Assembly (NCBI GenBank): GCA_019914945.1
Contig: CM034104.1
Location: 8,854,046 to 8,918,045, forward strand
Length of the DNA: 64,000 nt
Origin: Typha latifolia
Taxonomy: Eukaryota; Streptophyta; Magnoliopsida; Poales; Typhaceae
Direction of reading: 5' to 3'
The notes under the pieces were generated by a model that made no database searches, was not told where the DNA came from, and was given only the letters and a program-made list of their open reading frames with translations. The position numbers were made by a program, and so were the translations under genes. Shown piece after piece: positions 23,477 through 33,221 of this stretch. The stretch's first letter is position 1. Each line of letters begins with the position of its first letter.

Positions 23477-24940
23477 GGGGAAGAACGATTGGAGATCAAG
23501 ATCCGTGGGCGGGTCAATACGATCCGGAACCACAACAAGTTAATCAAAACCGAAGGAGGGATCATCAACCCTTCATGGTGCATCCTCCCCCGGTTAGACA
23601 AGGACATGATCCGGAACGAGACAATGGCATCCGTGGACAAGTCGTGCGTCACGAATTCCCCAAGTTCAAAGATGGCGACCCGATCGATTGGTTGTATAGG
23701 GCGGAGCAATTCTTTGCATATCAAGGAACGGCGGAAGAGTACAAGGTGACGCTTGCGAGCTTCCACCTTGTGGATGCGGCGCTTCATTGGTTTCGAGCAG
23801 CCAATGCCACTGAGGCTATCGAAACTTGGGCTGAATTTTGCGCCGATATCACACGGCGATTTGGAGCATCGGGATATGAAGACTTTGATGCTCTCCTCTC
23901 AAAGACGGTGCAAAAGACCACGGTTGGGTCATACCAAGAAGAATTTGAGAAGATTAGTAGCCGATGTCATCCACCATGGACGGATCGGCAACTTCGCAAA
24001 GACCTTCATCTCCGGGCTGCGGGGTGACATACAAGCCGATGTGAGGGCTTTAAGGCCTAGAACCTTAAAGGAGGCCTTCGAAGATGCGGTGCTTATAGAA
24101 GACAAACATAGGGCCATGAAGATACACTTGAAACAGAGTTGGATGAGCCAAGGAAGCCGCAATCAAGCTCAACCAAACATAGCGGCGGGAAATTCTATCG
24201 GAGTACCAAGGGTTGCTGCCACAGTGGTACCTCCTCGAGCACCCTTGAAGCCATCCCAAGATGTGAAGTATGCACCTAGAGGTCCGGGACGAGCACTCAC
24301 ACCAGCCCAAGTAGAAGAAAGAAGAGCCAAGGGCCTATGCTTCCGTTGTGATGAGAAGTTTGTACCCGGGCATCGCTGCGCTAAACCGATGGGATCGGTG
24401 ATGCTAATCGATGGATTGGAGGAAGCGGAGGACGAGTTTGCAGTTGAAGGTGCAGATATGGCTGGACATCAAGGAGAAGAAATTGAGGAGCAACCCGTGG
24501 AGGACATGATAGCCGAAATCTCCCTCCACGCCTATTCGGGGACAGCTGTGCCAAAAATCTTGCGGGTAAACGGGGTAGTTAAGAAAACCACAGTGAGAAT
24601 CTTGATTGACACCGGGTCTACCCACAACTTCATTGACAAGAGGCTCCTTAGGAAGATTGGGCTCGAGTCGGAACCCATGGAAGGGTTCGATGTAACAATC
24701 GGAGATGGCACCACATTGCGAGCAGATTTTATTTGTGGAGGTGTCGAATTGAAGGTGCAAGGCCAAACTTTCACATTGGACCTTTATCCGTTGGCCTTGC
24801 AAGGTGCCGATATTGTTTTGGGGACTCAATGGCTTCAAAGCTTGGGGCTCGTAACATTTGATTTCTCAAACCTCACACTGACATTTCGGAGGAATGGAAG
24901 AAAGGTGCTGCTAGATGGAAATCAACCGCGGCAAGGGCCG
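23477..24940 (+). pseudogene. Gag, zinc knuckle and protease of element C
   Basis: Gag core: KDGDPIDWLYRAEQFFAYQG, SFHLVDAALHW and LLSKTVQKTTVGSYQEEF in the first frame. A one-base shift near 24000 moves to a second frame: FISGLRGDIQADVRALRP, LKEAFEDAVLIEDKHRAM, CFRCDEKFVPGHRC. The protease active site DTGSTHNFIDKRLL is near 24610, ending with VTFDFSNLTLTFRRNGRKVL. The start of gag was lost in the LTR-gag fusion. Confidence 0.88.
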
Positions 24941-25047
24941 ACATTGCAACCACTTGTGGGTTTTCCTTGTGCAAGGGACCGAGCTCTACTATTGCAAATG
25001 GCTGTTGTTGAACCAGAACATCCACCACCAAAGGAAGTAGCCTCGAC

Positions 25048-26550
25048 ATGGAAGAGCCTGCTGCAGGGAGTTTCGAGGATCTCTTCAAGGAACCCCGAGG
25101 ACTACCGCCGAACCGTCGTCATGACCATCGCATCCAAATCATTCCAGGGGCTGAACTCGCGAATGTCCGACCCTATCGGTACCCGCATGTCCAGAAGGAA
25201 GAGATCAGTAAATTGGTGGAGGAAATGCTCGAGCAAGGGATTATTCAACCGAGTAGAAGTGCCTACTCATCGCCGGTCTTTGCTGGTTCGGAAGAAACAC
25301 CGAGTTGGCGGTTTTGCGTCGACTACCGAGCCTTGAATGCAATTATCAGAAAGGACCGGTATCCAATACCGGTGATCGAGGAGTTGCTGGATGAGCTCAC
25401 AGGGTCGGCCTACTTCAGCAAACTTGACTTAAGAGCGGGATACCATCAAATCCGAGTCGACCCTGAAGATGTACACAAAACGGCATTCCGAACTCACGAT
25501 GGCCACTATGAGTTCCGAGTCATGCCATTTGGGCTCACCAATGCACCGGCCACCTTCCAAGGGCTGATGAATGACCTCTTCCGCCCACTCTTGCGTCGGT
25601 ACGTGCTCGTCTTCTTTGATGATATTCTAGTATACAGCAGGAATTGGAGTGAGCACTTGCGGCACGTGCAGGAGGTATTAAATATCTTGCGACAAAACCA
25701 GCTAAAAGTTAAGATGAGCAAGTGTATTTGGGGAGAGTCAAGAGTGGAGTACTTGGGGCATATAATCTCTTTAAAAGGAGTGGAAGCCGACCCAAGCAAG
25801 ATCAAGAATATGGTGGATTGGCCGATTCCTACTAATCAAAGGGAATTGAGGGGATTCCTTGGATTGACAGGGTACTACCGGCGATTTGTTGCCAACTATG
25901 ACAAAATTGCTGCCCCGCTGACCTCCTTACTCAGAAAAGGTGGGTTTCAATGGACGGGCAAAGCAACGGAGGCCTTCGAAGCCTTGAAGACAGCTATGTC
26001 TACAACTCCGGTTCTAGCACTACCAGATTTCGGCAAGCCCTTTGTGGTGGAGTGCGACGCTTCGGGTGAGGGCATTGGAGCAGTTTTGATGCAAGAGGGC
26101 AGACCCGTGGCATATATGAGCAAAGCATTGTCAAGTCAGTCGCGACAGCTACTTGATTGGCCAACGAAATGCTAGCGAACCTACGAGCGCGAAATGCTAG
26201 CGATTCTACACGCCGTCACCAAATGGCGACCCTACTTGATTGGCCAACGATTTACTATCCGCACGGACTAGCGTAGCTTACCCTACTTCATGGAGCAATG
26301 TGTGCACACCCCAGCCCAACAACGGTGGGTCACGAAACTCCTTGGGTATGACTACAAATTAGTCTACAAAAAGGGGATTGAAAATCGAGCCGCCGATGCT
26401 CTTTTGCGCCAACCGGACACAAGTGAGCTTGCCGCTCTTTTAGCACCAGCATTTCCTATATCTTCAGATATGTGGGGAACCAATGCAGAAGATCATACCA
26501 TGGAGGAACTTAAGCCAGAGTTCAAAGATCGCTTCACAAACTTCAAACCT
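25048..26550 (+). pseudogene. Reverse transcriptase and RNase H of element C
   Basis: RT motifs in order: [61 protein letters not shown] and the catalytic [10 protein letters not shown]. RNase H follows: [20 protein letters not shown], a short duplicated segment at 26150-26250 that introduces a stop (around LLDWPTKC), then the LPYFMEQCVHTPAQQRWV and LGYDYKLVYKKG segments. The RT is close to intact; the N-terminal link to protease is out of frame near 25050. Confidence 0.88.
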
Positions 26551-26580
26551 TGAGGACAAGGTTGCGGAAGCGTGGTGGAT

Positions 26581-27506
26581 TGATACGATTCGGACTTCAC
26601 CGACGTCGTCTCGAGCATGGATTTACTTTAGGAGTGTTTTTATTTCATGTTTTAGTGTTTAATTTCCATTAAAATAAGTTTTCTGCAAGTCGCGTTCGAA
26701 CGCGGGTGGAGTGAGTTCGAACGCGGTTTGTGAACGGGGTTGTGAACGTGGAGAAGAGAATGTACTGTGCGTTCGAACGCGGTGCGTTCGAACGCACTGT
26801 GAACGCCTGCATCGCGTTCGCAAATACCGACAGGCGCGTTCGATCACGCGTTCGAACGCCTGCATCGCGTTCGCAAATCCAAAAGAGCTAATTCGGTGCG
26901 TTCGAACGCGGTCGGGCGAGTTCGAACGCGGTCGGCGAAAATTGTGTTTTAGGGTTAATGTGAGTTGTTGGTTAGCCTATAAAAGGATGTGTAGGGCAAC
27001 CAAAAATGGGTATTGATTATTGAGATTGAGTTTTGCCTTGCCTCCTTCGTCTTCTTCGCTCCCGTTCTCTCAATCCCCGGCGACGCCGCTTCTAACCTCC
27101 CTCGTCCGGCTAATCACCCTAGTCCCTTAGGGGTGGCCCTCTTCTCCCCCTTCGTCCAATCTATCCAACACTTACCCTAATCCTTCTATCAACCACAACC
27201 GTTCCACCATCACCTTTCACCGGTGCCACCACATTAACGCCGGTCCACCTTCATCCACCATTACCTAGGATCTCGTTCCTCCATCCACGAATCCAAAACA
27301 GAGCATCCTGACGTTTGGCCACTAAACGAACGATATCCGATTCACCTGTAACTAGATTTGTTGGAAGGATCTTTTATGACGCTACAACATATAAAAATCT
27401 CACGTCGATCCGACGATAGCATATTTTGGGATCTAATTTCAAAGTTCCGTGCCAGATCGTATCAAGCTGGTATCAGAGCTCCATAGCCAGAGGCGTGATC
27501 GTAACA
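26581..27506 (+). repeat. 3' LTR of element C, with a captured PBS unit at its end
   Basis: It starts TGATACGATTCGGAC and has a dense GTTCGAAC cluster at 26690-26935, then a TATAAAAGG box at 26978. An inner, standard-looking LTR end (GATCGTATCA) falls at 27464 and is followed by a TGGTATCAGAGC site (27468-27479). The true end, GATCGTAACA, is at 27506, where the target duplication begins. Confidence 0.92.
26978..26986 (+). promoter_or_regulatory. TATA box of the element C LTR
   Basis: TATAAAAGG lies about 45 bp after the last GTTCGAAC motif. The equivalent TATAAAA is at 39121 and 42448 in the E1 LTRs. Confidence 0.6.
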
Positions 27507-28728
27507 ATTTCTAATTTTTCTGCCTTAGGGATCGAACAGATATTTACTGAGTGAGGATGGTTATCTGTGTGTCGGATGAGCGGAACTGCATATCTGGAAC
27601 TTGTTAGGGAATTTTTTAGTAATGCCACGGTTTTGGAATGCTGTATACGTTCTACTATCCATGGAGTTTCGATATACTTGGACTCCGATGTCATTCATGC
27701 TGAACTCCAACTTCCTGATGGCGAGTTCCAGTATCCATCGTCTGCTCTGCTTCTTGATGTCAAAGACTATGCTAGTACTATGTTAATCAAAGGGGAACGT
27801 TGGAAGGGAAACATGATGCCTCATGCGAAACTAACATCAGTGGCTCACATGCTTCACCTGCTTTGTCTATACAACGTCACCCCCAAGACTCGACATTCCA
27901 GTATTAGTCTGGATCGTGCCTTCCTCCTTCATGCGATGCTGTCGGGAGTTTCTATTCATTTGGCTGCGGTGATATACGATTCCATTCTGACCGCTGCACA
28001 GAAAGAATCATCTCGTGAAGGGTTGTCGTTTGACATTTTTATTACCAATTTGTGCACTTAGAGTGGGGTGCAAGTGAATGCCTCGGAAGCTTCGGTTACT
28101 TCGAAAAAACCGTCTCCTCTCAAGCCATCCTCCTCTTCCGCCGTTGTGTCCGTTCATCACACCTCGACATTTCTGATGATAGTTCTGAGATGATTCATCT
28201 CATACTGAGGGGGAGTTACCATAGTTCTCTAACCATTTTGATCAGCTTAGCACTCAGGTGTAGGACCTCCATTCGGTCGTGAATGATTTACAAGCTGAGC
28301 AAGCTTGTCAGGGGACCGTACTCGACTCTGTGTTGTCGATTCTTCATCGTCAATTCCCTCCGAGTTCCTAGTCTTTGGCATTTGTGTCAAAAAGGGGGAG
28401 AATGTGTGTGAGTTTAGACGTGTGTTTAGAGTTTAGGAGTTTACTGGTGTAGGGGGAGTGCTGGCATAGGGGGAGTTTACTAGTTTATGTTTACTGCATA
28501 ATAACTTTGCTTGAATACCTGTGAACTTTGTTTGCTTGAGTACTTGTGAACTGCTTGCTTGATAACTTATGTTTGCATTGTAATTCATTTCAAGTTATTT
28601 TCACTTGATCTTGGATTGGTATATATTTATTTGCAAGGATTGATGTGCTAAATGTACTGGACTTGTTGAATGCTCATTTTGAAGTCTTTGTAATATCTTG
28701 TAATCTAGATGTTTTGTCACAAATTGCC

Positions 28729-28739
28729 AAAGGGGGAGA
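28729..28739 (+). other. Polypurine tract of the copia element
   Basis: AAAGGGGGAGA lies directly before the 3' LTR start at 28741, the expected plus-strand primer site. The same tract appears in reverse at 48756-48766. Confidence 0.88.
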
Positions 28740-28740
28740 T

Positions 28741-29777
28741 TGTTAGGTTTTTAATTGTTGACAATTGTGTACAAAATATTCTAAGTATATTTTTACATGT
28801 ATATGAGCTTTATACAAGTCTAGAATATCTCTGGTTTGAAGAATTGCAAGATTACTAGAGAAAAGTTGTTGAGTTCACACCGCGTTCACAAACGCGATCG
28901 AACGCGGTGTGTTCACAAACGCGATCGAACGCGGTGTGTTCACAAACGCATTGGAACGCGGTTACTACGTTCACACAGACCGAGAGCTGCGTTCACAAAC
29001 GCGTTCAAACGCGATTATTGCCTTCACACAGACTGAGAGCTGCGTTCACAAATGCGTTCGAACGTGGTTACTGCGTTCACACAGACCGAGAGTTGCATTC
29101 ACAAACGCGTTCGAACGCGGGTACTACGTTCATACAGACCGAGAGTTGCGTTCACAAACGCGTTCGAACGCAACCTGAAGAATTCAAGCTGTTGCGTTCG
29201 AACTCACCTGAGATCAAGTCAGGCCGTTAGAACGCACTCGGGCCGCGTTCGAACGCACCAACGAAGTTTGAAAATATTGGATTCTCGTGAGTTCAGATAA
29301 GACTTAGATTTGGCTCTATCTTGGAGATCATATATAAGGATTGTGATGCCTTATCTCTAGGGGACTTCTTGAGGCTACATCGGTTCTTCAACTAACAAGG
29401 TTCTACTCTTCTAAAAAACTTAATCTTTCATCTTAAGGGCTATCGAGACAAAAGATCAATCTCGAGGGTTACTAAGGTTGGACGTCAATCATGAGAAGTA
29501 GTGAATCGTGGGTTCTAGCGAGAAAGACTGAGAGGAACAAAGTCGTTTGGATCGATGGGTTGTTTTGTGAGTCAATTTTGTAACTGCTACAATCATAGTG
29601 GTTGGTTTTGATCCGAGTTTGGATTCGTGACTTTTTTCCCGTTTAGGTTTTTCCACGTTAAAATCTTGGCGTTCATCTCTGCTTTCATTTTTAATATTTC
29701 TTCGGACTTTTACTTAAGCGAACGAGTGATATCATTGCCTAGTATTTAGATACATACTTGTGTCTAGGGGTTTTTCA
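28741..29777 (+). repeat. 3' LTR of the copia element
   Basis: 1037 bp, TGTTAGG to TTTTTCA, closely matching 17097-18148. It contains the 53-bp array and a TATATAAGG box at 29331-29339. Confidence 0.9.
28960..29171 (+). repeat. 53-bp tandem repeat (4 units) in the copia 3' LTR
   Basis: Units start at 28960, 29013, 29066 and 29119, an exact 53-bp spacing, the same number as in the 5' LTR. Degenerate half-units built on 'gttcacaaacgcgatcgaac' precede it from 28873. Confidence 0.95.
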
Positions 29778-29782
29778 GCGTC

Positions 29783-30350
29783 AAGCTTTGGTACAGCTAT
29801 GCTAGCTCTACTTGATTAATAAATATAAAAATTCTTATATGGACTTACCCAAGCTTATAGCGGACGTCAGTAGGGTTATTTCATTAATTATTGTTAAGAA
29901 TGTGGCACTCATATTTTATTATCTTTATTATCATGGTGGATTTCGCACCATGCAGGGATGATCCCGAGAGGCAGCAATATCATGCAAGTGAAACTTATAT
30001 AATCTAGAAGTAGTGTAGAGAATGCAATGTCTTGCCGTATGACATCATTGTATTCATATCATGTATGTGTGCATACTTTTATTTACTATTAGTAATGCAA
30101 GGAGTACATGTTAATTTTATTTGTTGTTCAGTAAGATTACACATATCATGAATTCTATGCATATCCTTGGGCATGATTATCTATGATAGCACGTAAAGAT
30201 AGTGATGTGTGTTTCATTATGATTTGGTAGAATATCATGCCACTTGCACACGTGAACGACCATAAAGGGAATGACTTTTGTGTTTTGATAGTACTCGACA
30301 CCTCTCTAACTAGGATTAAGGGTGGAGGATATTATTATACGGGTGTTACA
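29783..30350 (-). other. Possible LTR fragment of a TGTAACACCC-type element
   Basis: Read in reverse, the right end begins TGTAACACCCG at 30350, a common LTR start in large plant Ty3 elements. The AT-rich remainder has no coding content. The copia element may have inserted in it, but I cannot find the matching left part with confidence. Confidence 0.3.
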
Positions 30351-30364
30351 AGTTAGCCTTTTTT

Positions 30365-30900
30365 AAAAATTATAGAGTGCAACGAGGTTGAGCATTGAAG
30401 ATTGAATTGAGTCTATCTTCACCCTATCTCTCTCTCTTCCTTTCTCTCTTGTGCTTCCCTCCTCTTTCCCTCAAACCCTAGCGACGGCCTTAGACAAGGA
30501 CATTGGCTCTCTTACTCCATTTGACTGATGATTCGCTTAGTCCCTTAGGGTTGTCCACACTCTCCCTCTTCTTTCTCTCAAATCTATCAGCCATTATCCC
30601 ATGGCATCATCCCTACTATCCATCCCAACCCTTGCCATCAGCCACCTCCACCCGCCACCAACACCACCGTCTCTCCTCACCCTTATCCAGATTAGACCTA
30701 GATAGAATGCTAATCCGAATAGGGTTTGAATATCAAAAACGTAGATTGGAACCTTAGAAGCAAGTCCCTCTAGTTTCATAATTTTCCTACTACGTATTAG
30801 TTTTTCGTGAATATCCTTCTCGGACTGTGTAAACCAATATTTATGTGACGAACCTAGATTTACCCTCCTAGATTGGGTCCATATCAAGTTGTCACTTGGA
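30365..30900 (+). repeat. Degenerate LTR remnant
   Basis: The segment shares its CT-rich leader and CAGCCACCTCCA block with 4130-4440. It ends near GTCCATATCA and resembles the R-U5 part of the Ty3 LTRs in this window. There is no internal region and no clear duplication. Confidence 0.45.
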
Positions 30901-32578
30901 TAAATGTCTTATCATCTACCCTTAAGTCCTATAGAGGTGAAAATGTATGAGTTTCATAATAAGATTAATTATCAAAGGAAACTCCAAATTTGTATTAGAA
31001 TCTGAATTTTATTTTGTTGTCCTTCATGAGCTGTTGGTACACTCTTAAATGTTGTTCAAGCGCCGCATAAGTTTCCTTAAGTGTGTCGTTCTAGTCATCT
31101 AGATGCCCTTAACCTTGTTTGGACGACGTTCTAAATCTAATGTTGAATGCTAAAATTTGCTCATTATGTCTTGTTTTCTTTGCATAATATAATCTTCTAT
31201 ACGCTATATGACTTGGCGATAACATAGATCTCTAGTTCCCCGATGAAGCATATTTTCTATTATTGAGTGACGAGAGCTTCTTCATATGTTGAGTCCTGGA
31301 GCTTTGACTGAGGATGATTCTAGATCATAAAAGGCTCTAAAACATTCATCTACCATCTTCTACGATATGAAGATTTGAGAGTTTGACATGTAGCTTGGTA
31401 GAGAAACAAATCAAAGACTTTCGAGTAAGTGAGGGACTTCAGTCAATATCCATTGGTGCAGTAGGAGTAATTGTAAGTGAAACTTATTTCTATGATTTAT
31501 TTAAATAAATTGATCCAATTTGGGCAGATTTATTTTCTCCTCTCTCTTTTTATTAAGAGAGGTGGTGGCAGCAGCGACAACGAGAGGTGGTTAGGGGAAA
31601 GATGGAAGAAGATGATATAAGGGTAGAGAAAAGAGGATATTTTAGTAATTTGATTAATATTAATTAGTCAAAATAACATTGAGGTTTTAAATAAAAATTA
31701 TATGGAAAAAGGAGGAATATGGATTATAAAATAAGTAAAATATAAGGTGTAATTTATAAAATTCTCTAAAAACAAACTTTATAGTTCTGATTGAGCTAGG
31801 TAAAGTGTCGCTCTCCAATGTTTCTTTTTTCATTGCAGACAAACTTTTGTCTAGGGTTAGAGGACTAAGGTCTTGCCACATATAGTGGCAATCCTAGCCC
31901 ACTATAAACTGGACTAAATTCTTGGGAGGGATTTGACTCCTCTCATAGCTAATGAGATGTGAACTCTACGAAATGAGAGGAATCAAAATTTCTTTTGAGG
32001 AGCCAAAACATTGATTAGTACTCTAATGTGTATGACAAGAGATTATCTCCCAAATGGGCTAGATAATGTGGCGAGCGAAGTGGAGACTGTGGATTAGATG
32101 GGAGCTACAGAGCATATAATGGTGGGAGTATAAAACTACAATTGTATATTTTCTAAACCTAGAAATATTATACTTTCTTAGTTTTATTCAAACTTAGACT
32201 TTGACTTTGACTAGGATTTATTTTTATTCAAACATAGACTTTGACATTTAAAACTCATTTTTCTTAAAACATAATTACCCAATATTAATACCATTTTTTA
32301 CTATAAAATTAATATTTTGGCACTTTTAAACTAGTTTTGACATAAAATATCTATTCCTAAAAAATAGTTACCCAGTATTAACACTGGTTTTGACTACTAA
32401 AATTATTAGTTTGCTCTTTTAACATGGATTTGGCATCTAATACTCATTTTTTAAAATATTTTAAGAAATGAGAATAGGCTTAAATTCCTGTGCACTGTGG
32501 ATCTATAAGTATATATGTCCGTACTACATGCTTGTAGGGGGGAGTAGACTACTAATAAGACGGTTCTACTAGGCCAAG
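30901..32578. other. No gene recognised
   Basis: AT-rich, with only short frames. Positions 32148-32480 contain loosely repeated TTTGACTTT/CATTTTT phrases. I can support no gene or named element. Confidence 0.5.
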
Positions 32579-33211
32579 TGTTACGAACCAGCCTAATCTG
32601 ATCCACAACGGTTCTGAAACTTAGACCCTAGCTTGATAGCCCTCCAATGGCTAGATAGATGCTAGGGTTAGTTCGTGGTGTGAAGGGGGAGAAGTTGTTG
32701 TGGAAAAGGGAGGTTAGAGGCTGGAAGAGGCCAACCAAAGACTTGGGCAGTGGAAGGAAGGAGGTGGGAGAGGGCGCCAATGGCTAGAGTCAAGAGAGAA
32801 GAAGATAAAGCTAAAGTCAATTCCAATAGCGAGATAAGATCTCAATTAGGGTTTTCTCCATATATATATAGAGGCTCACCCTAAGGATTCCTTAATTAAC
32901 ATAAAAACACCTCAAACGCCCGATTGCGTTCAAACACGGAATTTCCGTTCTCTGTCGATGCAAACGCGATGCAGGCGTTCGAACGGCCGCGTTTGAATGC
33001 GCTCATTTCCGTTCGAACGCGCCAATTCCATCCTTTTTCGATGCAAACGTGATGCAGGCATTTGAACCACCTCGTTCGAATATGGCCCTTGTGTTCAAAC
33101 GCACCCTAGCAAAAATAGATTTTATTGATTCTACTGACTCAACTAGCTAAATAGGCTCATTCCCATGAACCCAATGTCACACGTGGAGCCAATATGGATC
33201 GAATCGTATCA
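32579..33211 (-). repeat. 3' LTR of element D
   Basis: The right end reads GAATCGTATCA, next to the coding end (CCACCACGCTTCCGTG on the plus strand). The left end is probably at TGTTACGAACC (32579). It contains a GTTCGAAC-type cluster at 32910-33105 and a TATATATATA stretch at about 32862. Confidence 0.65.
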
Positions 33212-33221
33212 CTCCACCACG

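Larger units (their letters stand above)
23343..27506 (+). mobile_element. Ty3/Gypsy element C, integrase-less deletion derivative
   Basis: Flanked by a perfect atttc duplication (23338-23342 and 27507-27511), within the copia accessory ORF. The 5' LTR is reduced to its first 134 bp (23343-23476) and fuses directly into gag. Gag, zinc knuckle, protease, RT and RNase H follow, then the coding end and a 3' LTR at 26581-27506. Integrase is absent: the sequence passes from ELAALLAPAFP to the C-terminal coding end. The same deletion is found in E1. Confidence 0.92.
23194..28371 (+). pseudogene. Accessory ORF of the copia element (split by element C)
   Basis: It starts at ATG 23194 (MPRKTAISKKPRPPS), runs to 23337, is interrupted by element C, and resumes at 27512 after the atttc duplication. 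It continues through LPDGEFQYPS, MMPHAKLTSVAHMLHLLCLY and NVTPKTRHSS to a stop at 28059 or, with frameshifts, to TAG 28369-28371. A better preserved relative is at 49034-50060 on the reverse strand. Overall shape (a short basic N-terminus, an alpha-rich middle, and an acidic serine-rich tail in the other copy) resembles the 'putative plant transposon protein' domain seen in some plant retroelements. That family link is from memory of its pattern and is unverified. Function is unknown. Confidence 0.6.
17097..29777 (+). mobile_element. SIRE-like Ty1/copia element with an accessory ORF
   Basis: The element has TG...CA-type LTRs (17097-18148 and 28741-29777), a PBS, a polypurine tract, gag, protease, integrase, a truncated RT and an extra sense ORF before the 3' LTR. 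The flanking pentamers, gcacc and gcgtc, differ at two transition positions and may be a decayed duplication. Gag begins with the SIRE/Maximus pattern (PPILDGSNYRYWKARM). Two later insertions interrupt it: a solo LTR at 18324-19245 and element C at 23343-27506. The second half of RT and the RNase H are deleted between 22862 and about 22900. Confidence 0.88.

Noticed and set aside
26690..26935. GTTCGAAC motifs as tRNA B-boxes (pol III promoters)
   Set aside because: The GTTCGAA core resembles a B-box, but there is no A-box at the right distance, no cloverleaf, and the flanks do not fit GGTTCGANTCC.
26690..26935. GTTCGAAC motifs as heat-shock elements
   Set aside because: Heat-shock elements need GAA and TTC spaced by two bases (TTCnnGAA); here TTC and GAA are adjacent.
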